Positions 7,922-19,300 of a stretch of DNA of 64,000 nucleotides are shown here, piece after piece. The notes under the pieces were generated by a model, which had not been told where the DNA came from, searched no databases, and saw nothing but the letters and a program-made list of their open reading frames with translations. Position 1 is the first letter of the stretch, and each line of letters starts with the position of its first letter. This DNA comes from Streptomyces sp. F63 (lineage in GTDB: Bacteria; Actinomycetota; Actinomycetes; Streptomycetales; Streptomycetaceae), in the NCBI RefSeq assembly GCF_018070345.1, contig NZ_JAGPXX010000002.1, positions 124,001-188,000 of the forward strand, in the 5' to 3' direction. A program made the position numbers and the translations under genes.

Positions 7922-10771
7922 CTATCCGGCGGCCGGGGCGACCCGGTCGCCGTAGTAGGCGGCGCGCATGATGGCCTGCATGTCGTCGAGCATCGGCATG
8001 CGCGGGTTGGCCGGTGCGCACTGGTCCTCGTAGGCGTTGAGCGCCTGCTGCGGCAGGGCCTCCAGGAAGGCGGTCTCGTCGACGCCGGCGGCCTTGAAGG
8101 ACGGTTCGATGCCGGCCGCGTCGCGCAGCCGCTCGACCGCGGCGGCGTAGGACTCGACACCCTCCGCGGGGGTGGTGGCGGGCAGGCCCAGGGCGCGGGC
8201 GATCTCCTGGAAGCGTTCCGGTGCCCGGTAGCTCTCGTACTTGGGCCAGCTCGTGAGCTTGGTCGGCACGGTGCCGTTGTAGCGGATGACGTGCGGCAGC
8301 AGGATCGCGTTGGTGCGGCCGTGGGCGACGTGGAAGGTGGCTCCCAGGGTGTGCGCCATGGCGTGGACGATGCCGAGGAAGGCGTTGCCGAACGCCATGC
8401 CCGCGATGGTGCCCGCGTTGTGCACCCGCTCCCGGGCCTCCGGGCTGGCGGCCCGGTTGTTCACGGCCTGTTCGAGATTCTCGAAGATGAGCTTGATGGC
8501 GTGCAGGGCGGGGCCGTCGGTGAAGTCGTTGGCGTAGACGGAGACATAGGCCTCGGTGGCGTGGGTGAGGGCGTCGAAGCCGCTGTCGGCGGCCAGGGCC
8601 GGCGGCAGGTCGGCGGTGAGCAGCGGGTCGACGATGGCGACGCTGGGGGTCAGCGCGTAGTCGGCCAGCGGGTACTTGCGGCCGGTTGCCGGGTCGGAGA
8701 TGACGGCGAACGGGGTGACCTCGGCGCCGGTGCCGGAGGTGGTCGGCACGCACACCAGGCGGGCGCGCTCGCCGAGGACCGGGAAGCGGAAGGCCCGCTT
8801 GCGGATGTCGGAGAACTTCTGCCGCATGTCGGCGAAGTCGATGTCCGGCTGTTCGTAGAGCAGCCACATCACCTTGGCGGCGTCCATCGGGGAACCGCCG
8901 CCCAGGGCGATGATGGTGTCCGGCTTGAAGTCCCGCATCAGGGCGGCCCCGCGCTGCACGGAGTCGATGCTCGGCTCCGGCTCGACGTCGTCGATGACCT
9001 GGACGGTGACCGGCTGCGGGCGGCGCTGCAGCACACGGTTGATCCGGTCGACGTAGCCCAGGCGGGTCATGGTGGCGTCGGTGACGACGGTGATCCGGTG
9101 GACGTCCGGCATGGAAGCCAGGTAGCGGATCGCCTGCGGCTCGAAGTAGATCTTCGGCGGCACCTTGAACCACTGCAGATTGTTGTGACGGGTGCTCATG
9201 CGCTTGATGTTGAGGAGGTTGGCGGCCGAGACGTTGTTCGAGACGGAGGTCGAGCCCCAGGAGCCGCAGCCCAGGGTCAGCGACGGCAGCAGGCTGTTGT
9301 AGATGCCGCCGATGGCGCCGTGCGAGGAGGGCGCGTTGACGATGACACGGACGGTCTTCATCCGGCGGCCGTACGCCTCGGCCAGCTCCTCGTCGGCGGT
9401 GTGGATGACGGCGCTGTGGCCCTGGCCGTGGAAGGCGACCATCGCCGCCGCCAGGTCGAAGCCCTCGTCGGTGGAGCCGGCGCGCAGCACGGCCAGCACG
9501 GGGCAGAGCTTTTCGCGGGTCAGCGGCTCGTCGGCGCCGACGTGGTCGGTCTCGACCAGGATGACGGAGGTCTCCGGCGGCACGGTGAAGCCGGCCCGCT
9601 CGGCGATCCAGGCCGGGCTCTGGCCCACGACGGCCGGGTTGACCTTGGCCTCGCAGCCCTCGCCGCCGCCGGCGCCGGCGGGGAAGAGGAACGCCTCCAG
9701 CTTCCGCTTCTCCTCGGCGGTGGCCCGGTGGGCGTGCAGCTTCGCGAACTCCGCGAGCGCGGCCTCGTAGATCTCCTCGTCGAGGATGACGGCCTGCTCC
9801 GAGGCGCAGATCATGCCGTTGTCGAACGCCTTGGACAGGACGATGTCGTTGACGGCCCGGCGGAGCACGGCGCTGCGGTGCACATACGCGGGGACGTTGC
9901 CGGCGCCGACGCCCAGCGCGGGCTTGCCGGCCGAGTAGGCCGCCTTGACCATGCTGTTGCCGCCGGTGGCCAGGATCATCGCGACGCCGTCGTGGTGCAT
10001 CAGCGCGGCGGTGCCCTCGATGGACGGCTGCTCGATCCACTGCACGCAGTGCTCCGGCGCGCCCGCCGCCACCGCCGCGTCCCGCACGACGCGCGCCGCC
10101 TCGGCGCTGCACCGCTGGGCGCTGGGGTGGAAGGCGAAGACCACCGGGTTGCGGGTCTTCAGTGCGAGGAGCGCCTTGAAGATGGTGGTGGAGGTCGGGT
10201 TGGTGACGGGGGTGACCGCGGCGACCACGCCCACGGGCTCGGCGATCTCGACGAGGTCCTCGATGTCGTCGCGGCTGATGACGCCCACAGTCTTGGTCTT
10301 GGCCATGCTGTGGGTGACGTGCTCGCAGGCGAACATGTTCTTCGCCGCCTTGTCCTCGAAGACACCGCGGCCGGTCTCCTCAACGGCCATCCGCGCGAGC
10401 TGGGTGTGCTTGTCGAGGGCGGCGACCGACGCCTTGGCGACGATGTGGTCGACCTGCTCCTGCGTCAGGTGCTCGTACGCGGCGAGGGCCTTGAGGCCGT
10501 TGGCCACCAACGCGTCGACGGCAGAGGTGCGTTCGCCTGCCACGCTGCCGGTTGCCGCGCCGCCGCCCGCCGCGCCGCCGGAAGCCGGGCCGGTGACCGC
10601 CGCGCCGCCGGAAGCCGGGCCGGTGACCGCGCCGCCGGAAGCCGGGCCGGTGACCGCGCCGCCGGCGGGGGCCGGCTGGGCGGACTGCTGGTCGGACTTC
10701 GCGGGCTTGGCGGGCTTCGCGGCCTTGGCGGGCTTCGCGGCGGGCCGGGTGCCGGCGTCGTGTCGGGTCAT
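7922..10771 (-). CDS. adhE: Bifunctional acetaldehyde-CoA / alcohol dehydrogenase
   Basis: 949 residues. An N-terminal acylating aldehyde dehydrogenase half carries the catalytic Cys322 in GMICASEQAV. A C-terminal iron-type alcohol dehydrogenase half carries GGGSPMDAAKV, HATEAYVSVYA and the metal-binding HAMAHTLGATFHVAHG. The enzyme turns acetyl-CoA into ethanol with two NADH and usually forms long filaments called spirosomes. Unusually, the first 80 residues are low-complexity: an Ala/Lys/Pro-rich stretch, then three to four copies of a unit reading AVTGPASGG, encoded by 27-30 bp DNA repeats near 10569-10665. AdhE serves fermentation, so its presence in an aerobe beside stress genes points to a hypoxia role. 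It is divergent from ppdK. Confidence 0.95.
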   Translation of the reverse strand: MTRHDAGTRPAAKPAKAAKPAKPAKSDQQSAQPAPAGGAVTGPASGGAVTGPASGGAAVTGPASGGAAGGGAATGSVAGERTSAVDALVANGLKALAAYEHLTQEQVDHIVAKASVAALDKHTQLARMAVEETGRGVFEDKAAKNMFACEHVTHSMAKTKTVGVISRDDIEDLVEIAEPVGVVAAVTPVTNPTSTTIFKALLALKTRNPVVFAFHPSAQRCSAEAARVVRDAAVAAGAPEHCVQWIEQPSIEGTAALMHHDGVAMILATGGNSMVKAAYSAGKPALGVGAGNVPAYVHRSAVLRRAVNDIVLSKAFDNGMICASEQAVILDEEIYEAALAEFAKLHAHRATAEEKRKLEAFLFPAGAGGGEGCEAKVNPAVVGQSPAWIAERAGFTVPPETSVILVETDHVGADEPLTREKLCPVLAVLRAGSTDEGFDLAAAMVAFHGQGHSAVIHTADEELAEAYGRRMKTVRVIVNAPSSHGAIGGIYNSLLPSLTLGCGSWGSTSVSNNVSAANLLNIKRMSTRHNNLQWFKVPPKIYFEPQAIRYLASMPDVHRITVVTDATMTRLGYVDRINRVLQRRPQPVTVQVIDDVEPEPSIDSVQRGAALMRDFKPDTIIALGGGSPMDAAKVMWLLYEQPDIDFADMRQKFSDIRKRAFRFPVLGERARLVCVPTTSGTGAEVTPFAVISDPATGRKYPLADYALTPSVAIVDPLLTADLPPALAADSGFDALTHATEAYVSVYANDFTDGPALHAIKLIFENLEQAVNNRAASPEARERVHNAGTIAGMAFGNAFLGIVHAMAHTLGATFHVAHGRTNAILLPHVIRYNGTVPTKLTSWPKYESYRAPERFQEIARALGLPATTPAEGVESYAAAVERLRDAAGIEPSFKAAGVDETAFLEALPQQALNAYEDQCAPANPRMPMLDDMQAIMRAAYYGDRVAPAAG

Positions 10772-10901
10772 TGCGGTGAGCCTCCGTCGTGGGGTCGCGT
10801 GACCGGTGCGGGTCGCGGGGCTCGGTCCGGTGGGGCCGTGTCCCGGGGGCTGGTTGCCGCCCCTCGTCCATCAGACTTCCGCAGCGACGAGGTGGTCCAC
10901 A

Positions 10902-10916
10902 GGTCCCGAAGGTCCC
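10902..10916 (-). promoter_or_regulatory. Candidate DosR/OsdR-like site in the adhE-ppdK divergent region
   Basis: GGTCCCGAAGGTCCC, read on the minus strand as GGGACCTTCGGGACC, lies 131 bases upstream of the adhE start. It resembles the mycobacterial DosR box (GGGACTWWAGTCCC core) and other copies in this window. High G+C makes chance matches likely, so this is tentative. Confidence 0.35.
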
Positions 10917-11000
10917 GCCGCGGCAGGCCGATGGGGCTCCAAAACCAGGGTACGAAAGGGGACCCCGGGCCGGGTCCCGGCCGGGACCGCCGGGCCGGCG

Positions 11001-11015
11001 GGGACCTTGGGGCCC
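11001..11015 (+). promoter_or_regulatory. Second candidate DosR/OsdR-like site, ppdK side
   Basis: GGGACCTTGGGGCCC lies 96 bases upstream of the ppdK ATG in the 339-base divergent region, which holds no other gene. A second half-site, GGTCCCCC, follows a few bases later. It matches the motif shared with the sites near the response regulator and the CBS genes at 12 of 15 positions. Confidence 0.35.
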
Positions 11016-11110
11016 ATCGGTCCCCCGCCCGGGGACGACAGGGACCTGTCGGGGCGCCGGTGCCCGGGGCGACCGTGGAGGCACGTCCTCACCAAGGAAG
11101 AGGCCCCACC

Positions 11111-13855
<2,745 letters not shown>

Positions 13856-13946
13856 CGTGACGATCGGCGACCGGGCCCGGCCCCCGAACCCCGGGGCAGC
13901 CGGGCCCGGCCCACCGCCCCGCCCGCAGTCCGCCGCCCTCCCCCGC

Positions 13947-13980
13947 GCCCGGACCCGGCATGTCAGGGCCGGGTCCGGGC
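13947..13980 (+). terminator. ppdK terminator
   Basis: A perfect 13-bp stem, GCCCGGACCCGGC (13947-13959) with GCCGGGTCCGGGC (13968-13980), and an eight-base loop, about 90 bases after the ppdK stop. The following stretch to 14214 holds no gene I can support. Confidence 0.75.
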
Positions 13981-14214
13981 ATCGGCGGACGGAGGGCGGG
14001 GGCCTGGTCGCGTCGTCGCCCTGCCCACCGATCGGACCTTCCGGCCAGCGATCCCTACCCCGGCATGCCGGAGCCGCCGGCTCGGTACGGCGCGTCCGGG
14101 TCGGCGCCCGGCGGCTCCGGTGCCAACTCCGGTTCGGAGGTGGACAACCGCGCGGAGTGCTGTGCGGAGCCCTCGTTCGCTGACGTTGTCGTCAACTACT
14201 GCCGTCACCCCATA

Positions 14215-14251
14215 CAGAAGCCCCGCCAGGACACACCTGACGGGGCTTCTG
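14215..14251 (-). terminator. Terminator of the toxin/immunity island
   Basis: CAGAAGCCCCG (14215-14225) pairs with CGGGGCTTCTG (14241-14251), 52 bases past the stop of the last immunity gene on the minus strand. The stem is symmetric and could work in both directions, insulating the island from ppdK. Confidence 0.75.
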
Positions 14252-14302
14252 CATTGCTATCGCGTATGCCGGACTCGGCATCAGCTCGGCGCGATCAGTT
14301 GT

Positions 14303-14839
14303 CTATCCCCCGGAGGGAATCTGTCGCAGTAATTCACCGGACAGGAATTGCATGAATCCCTCGAAATCTCGCGCGATCACCTGTACCCCGGACTCTTCCA
14401 CCTCATAAATATCACCGATGAGGGATCCGCCTTCCAGTCGAACAATCTCTCCGGTTTGACGATCGGCGGCAAACAATGCGCCGCCACCGTCAGAGCCAAA
14501 CACGGCGACAGTCCGATCGGGAACGCTACTCACCTGCGTTGGCTGAGCACCACGCACTCCCTCAACCACATACTCGGCCTCGTCGACAAAGAACCCTGGA
14601 CCGACATCAGGCAAGGAGATTTGTGCAACGTGCGAATAGAAGTCGATCAAATCCCTCGCACCCGCGTCGCTCAGGACCGCAGCGAGCGCGTCGCGACCGC
14701 TGCCATCTGCGGATCTTGACACATAGTGCTCACCGGGCGGATAGCCATGCATAGTCTCGAACCCTGCGACGAACCGTGAGGCTAGGCGCGACATTTCATC
14801 GATCCAGCTATCAACGTTCGGCCCAGAAATAGGCACCAT
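14303..14839 (-). CDS. SUKH (SMI1/KNR4-like) immunity protein of the displaced toxin
   Basis: 178 residues. The central VFGSDGGGALFAADRQTG, followed by an acidic strand pattern, is the signature of SUKH-superfamily immunity proteins, which bind and block polymorphic nuclease toxins. It overlaps the end of the HNH-type toxin cassette by 29 bases, the usual toxin-then-immunity order. The ATG at 14839 is preferred; a TTG twelve bases upstream is possible. Codon use is much less G+C-rich than in neighbouring genes, a sign of horizontal origin. Confidence 0.75.
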   Translation of the reverse strand: MVPISGPNVDSWIDEMSRLASRFVAGFETMHGYPPGEHYVSRSADGSGRDALAAVLSDAGARDLIDFYSHVAQISLPDVGPGFFVDEAEYVVEGVRGAQPTQVSSVPDRTVAVFGSDGGGALFAADRQTGEIVRLEGGSLIGDIYEVEESGVQVIARDFEGFMQFLSGELLRQIPSGG

Positions 14840-15363
14840 ATCCCCTATCAATCTGCCCCGCGAAGTCTTCTATTTGAGCTCGCGAGGGGTTCGGGTTCAT
14901 GTCATGGAACCATTTCCATTGGTTGGTTATCTCTTGATGGACGTTGGCTCCACGAAACTTCATCCTACTGCCGGGCACCCCTCGCATGTTGGATGGCGCA
15001 TCGAAATCAAAGTCACCAAGCTCCGGATGGTTTCGATACTCCTGCGGGATGGCATGGTGGGCATCCCAATCATCTGGCAGCCGCTTCATGCCGCTGCGGT
15101 GCAAGTGCGCCTGGAACCTACCTCGGTAGTTGCCGATGTCGATGGTAGGAGCTTCAGGCGCCTTACCCGTAGGACATCCGTTGCTGTTGTGAACGAGTAC
15201 CGGAGTCTGCCCCGCCAGCACATAGTACGTGGGGGGACACGCATCAGCCCGGGGGAACGGTCCTGGGCCGGCGGGCAGCGGTACGCAGGTGTTGCCGGGT
15301 GTCCAGCCCGCCCCGGGATTGCAGTGGGCGACGCCGGTGTCGGGGTCGAGGAGGTTGCCGTTG
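14811..15363 (-). CDS. Displaced C-terminal toxin cassette, HNH/Endo VII-type nuclease (no secretory body)
   Basis: The reading frame opens with sequence nearly identical to the pre-toxin segment of the RHS gene. It then runs through VLAGQTPVLVHNSNG, the conserved junction that precedes toxin tips, into a tip with DAHHAIPQEY, then a conserved NVHQEITNQW and IDRGYGAYFW. The AHH motif fits nuclease toxins of the HNH/Endo VII superfamily. The cassette has no signal peptide or RHS body and no good start codon (only a GTG at 15221), so it is an orphan tip left behind when the RHS gene took a new one. It could be expressed again by recombination through the 139-bp repeat. Confidence 0.7.
15225..15363 (-). 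repeat. 139-bp repeat, downstream copy (pre-toxin homology arm)
   Basis: This copy matches 16776-16914 in the same orientation without gaps and with three mismatches that I can see. It encodes the segment from NLLDPDTGVAHCNPGAG to the PPTY junction and is the obvious crossover site for exchanging toxin tips. Confidence 0.9.
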
Positions 15364-15369
15364 GCACGT

Positions 15370-15613
15370 AGCCGTGGGACATTCCGTCACCCCGGAGGCA
15401 CGCCAGTGTCCTCAGCATCCGCCGAATTCCGGATACAAAATTGCGCTCTCCGCCGACTTTTGGGATGCGAACAGAGAGGAAAGCATCGAGAACGAATGGT
15501 GGATATGCTTCACAGAGGTCAACGAAATCCGTGGGGAATTTCGTTCCGACTTCGCGTTCGACATAATTCCAGTCGATGCGCCGGCCACCACCGACTCGGC
15601 GGCTCGTGGGATT
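15370..15613 (-). pseudogene. Truncated SUKH immunity gene relic
   Basis: The stretch reads IDWNYVEREVGTKFPTDFVD and then LCEAYPPFVLDAFLSVRIP, the start of a SMI1/KNR4-type immunity domain. Its 5' end is fused to an IS630 transposase tail and its 3' end is cut off where the toxin-cassette repeat begins in another frame. It probably protected against an earlier toxin tip. Confidence 0.6.
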
Positions 15614-15780
15614 CCAGTGTCCTGATTCGTTAGTTCGTGTGCAGTATGCGGCGAGGGTTTCGAGGATCTGGTCTGCGGTCTTGGTCCACACGAACGGCTT
15701 GGGGTTCTTGTTCCATTCGTTGATCCAGCCGCGATGTCCCGTTCGAGCTCGACGACGCTGCGGTGGGCCGAGCGGCGCCG
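15614..15780 (-). pseudogene. IS630-family transposase C-terminal relic
   Basis: The minus strand reads WINEWNKNPKPFVWTKTADQ and then ILETLAAYCTRTNESGH, the typical C-terminus of actinobacterial IS630 transposases, preceded by HRSVVELERDI after a frameshift. Only the last 55 codons or so remain. The insertion lies between the functional immunity gene and the SUKH relic and probably helped to break the latter. Confidence 0.7.
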
Positions 15781-15789
15781 CCCCGGAAC

Positions 15790-16314
15790 TCAGCTGGGCT
15801 GCTCCATGGAACCCTGGCTCAGGTACAACGAAACCCTGATAGGAGTATCATCGGGGTCAAGATGCTCAAGACCTAGGATGACGTGAACGTTGGCAACCTT
15901 CCAACAATCCACGTACACAAAGGGGAATTCGTCCTTGTCCAGCACCAAGTCTTCTGACCCAACCGAGAATTTCTGACCAAGTAGCTGAACAAGCCGGTTC
16001 GCCAGCTCCCGACAGTAATGGATTTGGTCCTTATACCCTTCGGATACAGCCTTGATGTAGTCGGCCGAATTCCAATCGACCTGCCACTCCTTTAGCGTAA
16101 CACCGACGGCTACGGCGTCCCTGTCATATTCGATACCCAACAGAAGGCTGCCAAGCCCCAAGCGCTTCGGATACGGAAGAGACACTGAACCGACCGGTTC
16201 CCAGCCCGAAACGACGAGTTCAGACGAGATCTCCTCCGCGTCCCACGGACGTTCGAACCGTACAGCCACCTCTACGAGCTCAAGCACCGATTGCAGATCA
16301 ACGTCAAAAATCAT
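15790..16314 (-). CDS. Immunity protein for the RHS toxin tip
   Basis: 174 residues starting at MIFDVDLQSVLELVEV. The ATG overlaps the RHS stop codon as ATGA, so it is translated together with the toxin; this position is where polymorphic toxins keep their immunity gene. The protein is acidic, has no signal peptide and no domain that I recognise, and uses less G+C-rich codons than the genome. Its assignment rests on position; it should act in the cytoplasm by binding the restriction-endonuclease-like tip. Confidence 0.65.
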   Translation of the reverse strand: MIFDVDLQSVLELVEVAVRFERPWDAEEISSELVVSGWEPVGSVSLPYPKRLGLGSLLLGIEYDRDAVAVGVTLKEWQVDWNSADYIKAVSEGYKDQIHYCRELANRLVQLLGQKFSVGSEDLVLDKDEFPFVYVDCWKVANVHVILGLEHLDPDDTPIRVSLYLSQGSMEQPS

Positions 16315-19300
16315 TTCATCCCCACTGTCGATACATGAAAGACCTGAAGTGCACCGCTTTCCATCTCCTCTGGGAACCATTCCTGGAAGACCGCCCGGTA
16401 AAATGCGGCACCACTGACATTTGAAACAGCATAGCGGACACCGCTACCGCCTAGAGCACCATTCAATCCGAGGAGGCGTCGCGCCTGGCCGACCGCGGTA
16501 TCTTCATTGAAGACTGTTCGAGGATGCGAAGGGTTATAGAGACTCTTGTTCCAGGAGCCAGGGTGGTCATTTCCAGTCCACTTCGCCTCAGTGATGAAGC
16601 CATTCGCATCCGGCCCGCCGTCTACCTTGATCAACTGCCCGTTATGCTGCCACCACTGCTCTTCATCTGCACCGGTGACATATTCTTGATATCGGAACCC
16701 GACATTGCTCCGCTTCTGTGCTTCAGAAATTTTGTACGTGCCCTGGAAGACCGGACAGCCGCCTGACCCCACATGGTACGTGGGGGGACACGCATCAGCC
16801 CGGGGGAACGGTCCTGGGCCGGCGGGCAGTGGTACGCAGGTGTTGCCGGGTGTCGAGCCCGCCCCGGGATTGCAGTAGGCGACGCCGGTGTCGGGGTCGA
16901 GGAGGTTGCCGTTGCCGGTGCACTGGAGGCCGAGGAGGCCGCCGGCGCAGAAGCCGCTGCCGTCGGGGAACTGCTTGAAGTACTCCGCGAGATCCTCAGC
17001 GGAGAATTCGAGCTCCTTGAGCGACAGGGTGAAGGAGTCGTCGACGAACTCGTCGTGTTCGGCGTCGGTCCCAGCCTCGGGGCTCGGCCGGGCGGAGGGC
17101 GTGGTGAGCGCATCGGCGATCAGGTCCTCCCACGGCGGCGGAGGCGGAGGAGGGGGAGGGCCGACGTTGCCGCAGTCGTAGACGCACCCGCCAGAGCCGG
17201 GGCCAAGGCCGGGGCCGGGGCCGGGGCCATGACCGGAACCGGGGCCACTCGGGCTGATGACACTCCCCCGGTAGGGGCCGGTGCGGTAGTTGTTTCCTGG
17301 CGTCTTCTTCGGCCGGGGCTTGGGACCGCACGGCGGGCCACCAGGCAGCTCGCACGGGTGGGCCCCGAGGGTGCCCCCTGCGGTGTAGAAATCCCAGAAC
17401 CAGCCGACGGGACCAAGGAGCCGTTTCCCGAGGGTGCGGGCAACCTGGCCAGGATGCCGGACTACCCAGCGCGCCCCCTTCTTCGCAAATCTTCCGGCTG
17501 TGTTGGCGTATCGCTCGGCCTCCCGGATGCCGTCATCGATCCACGTCGGCGTGCAGACCCCCCAAAGGCAGGCTTTGTGTCCGCTGGGGTCGGTGTTCAG
17601 CAGCGGGCTGCCGTTGCCGTAGCCGTACCGGTTGGCCGCGATGGACGGAACGGGGTTGAGCGTCCAGGTGTCGCGGGAGGAGAAGCCTCCGGTGGCCGGG
17701 TCGTACCAGCGGGCGTGCATGTTCACCTGGCCCGTGTCCGGGTCCGTGTACTCGCCCTGATAACCCAGCGTGCCGGTCGCCCCGGTCCGCGCGGTGACCT
17801 CGCCGAACGGCGAGTAGCCGGCCGAGCCGTCCAGCGCGCCGGTGGCCGGGTCGAAGGAACCCGTCACATCGCCGTGCTGGTCGGACAGGATCGCCGCGGC
17901 GCCCGTGCCGTCCGCGTCCGCCGAGGACAACGCCTCGCCCGACGGGCCGCGGAAGACCAGCTGTCCGCCGCCGGAGACCAGGTTGTTGGACTGGTCGGCG
18001 TAGGCCAGGGTCCGCGTGCCCTGCTCGACCAGGCGGCCCAGCGCGTCGTAGGCGTACGTCGTGCCATCACTGGTGATCATCCGGCCCTGCGCGTCGAACG
18101 CCGCCGTGTGACTGCCGTCCGGGCCGCTGCTGCCGGTGCGGGTGCCGCGCGCCGAGTACGTGTACGTCACGTCCCCGGCCGCCAGCAGGCGGTTGCGCTC
18201 GTCGTAGACCGCCGTCACGTCTCCGGCGCCGGTGCGGTTGCCCGCCGCGTCCCACGTGTAGTCGGTGACCGTGCCGTCGGCGCCCGTCCAGCTCGTCAGG
18301 CGGCCCGCCCGGTCGTAGCCGTAGGACTGGCTGCCCGAACCCGCCGTGCCCGTCGTCGTCCTGCCCGTCAGACGGGAGGCGTCGTCGTAGGCGTAGCCCA
18401 CCGACGCCGTGGCCGTGCCGCCCGGTGCCTCAAGGGTGTCCGAGGTCAGGCGGTCCAGCGCGTCGTAGGCCAGGGACCGGGTGGCGCCGCTCGTGCCGTA
18501 GCCGATCGACGTCAGCCGCGAGGCCGCGTCGTAGCCGTATGTCCGCGTCGCCTGTGTCAGCGGGTCCGCCGCCGTCCGCAGACGGCCCGCCGTGTCGTAG
18601 CCGAAGGTGGCCTGGCCCGCCGCGTCCGTGCGGCCGGTCAGCCTGCCCTCCTCGTCGTAGCCGAAGCTCGCCGTGCCGGACGGGCCGTCGGAGGACAGCA
18701 GGTTGCCGCGGTCGTCGTAGGTGAAGGTGTCCGTGCCGCCCGGCGCACCGGCCGAGGTCAGCCGGCCGGCCGCGTCGTAGCCGAAGGTGTCCGGTGTCGT
18801 GGACGCCTCGGCGCCGGAGCCGGTGACCTCGGTGAGGCGGCCGAGCGCGTCGAACGTGCGTTGCAGGGTCACCCCGCCCGGCTGAAGCTCCCGCACCGGC
18901 CGGCCGGCCGCGTCGTACACCGTCGTCCAGGTGCGGTCCGCGGCGTCCGGGTGGGCCGTGGTGGACGGCTCCACCACCGACTCCGGCTCGCCGTGGCTGG
19001 TGTAGGTGTACCAAGTGGTGTTGCCCCGCCCGTCCGTCAGCCGCGTGCGGTTGCCCGCCGCGTCGTAGCCGTACGTCGTCGTGATCGACGTGTCCGCGTC
19101 GACCGGCTCGACCAGCTTCGTCAGCCGGCCCAGCGCGTCGAAGGTCTGCTCGACCGTGTGGCCCAGCTCGTTCGTGGCCTCGACCGGGTTGCCGTCCGCG
19201 TCGTACGCGGAGCCGCGGGTGCGCAGCACCGCTCCCGTGCCGTCCTCGTCCGTGACCGTGGTCGTCCGGCCCGCCAGGTCGTGGGACGTGCGGGTCGTAC

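Noticed and set aside
7788..10112. N-terminal extension of the universal stress protein through adhE
   Set aside because: It is a shadow of adhE in another frame; the Usp domain begins right after ATG 7787 with a good ribosome site.
7802..11110. Upstream extension of the ppdK frame over more than 1000 codons
   Set aside because: The extension is antisense to adhE and carries no domain; PPDK homology begins at the ATG at 11111, which has a ribosome site.
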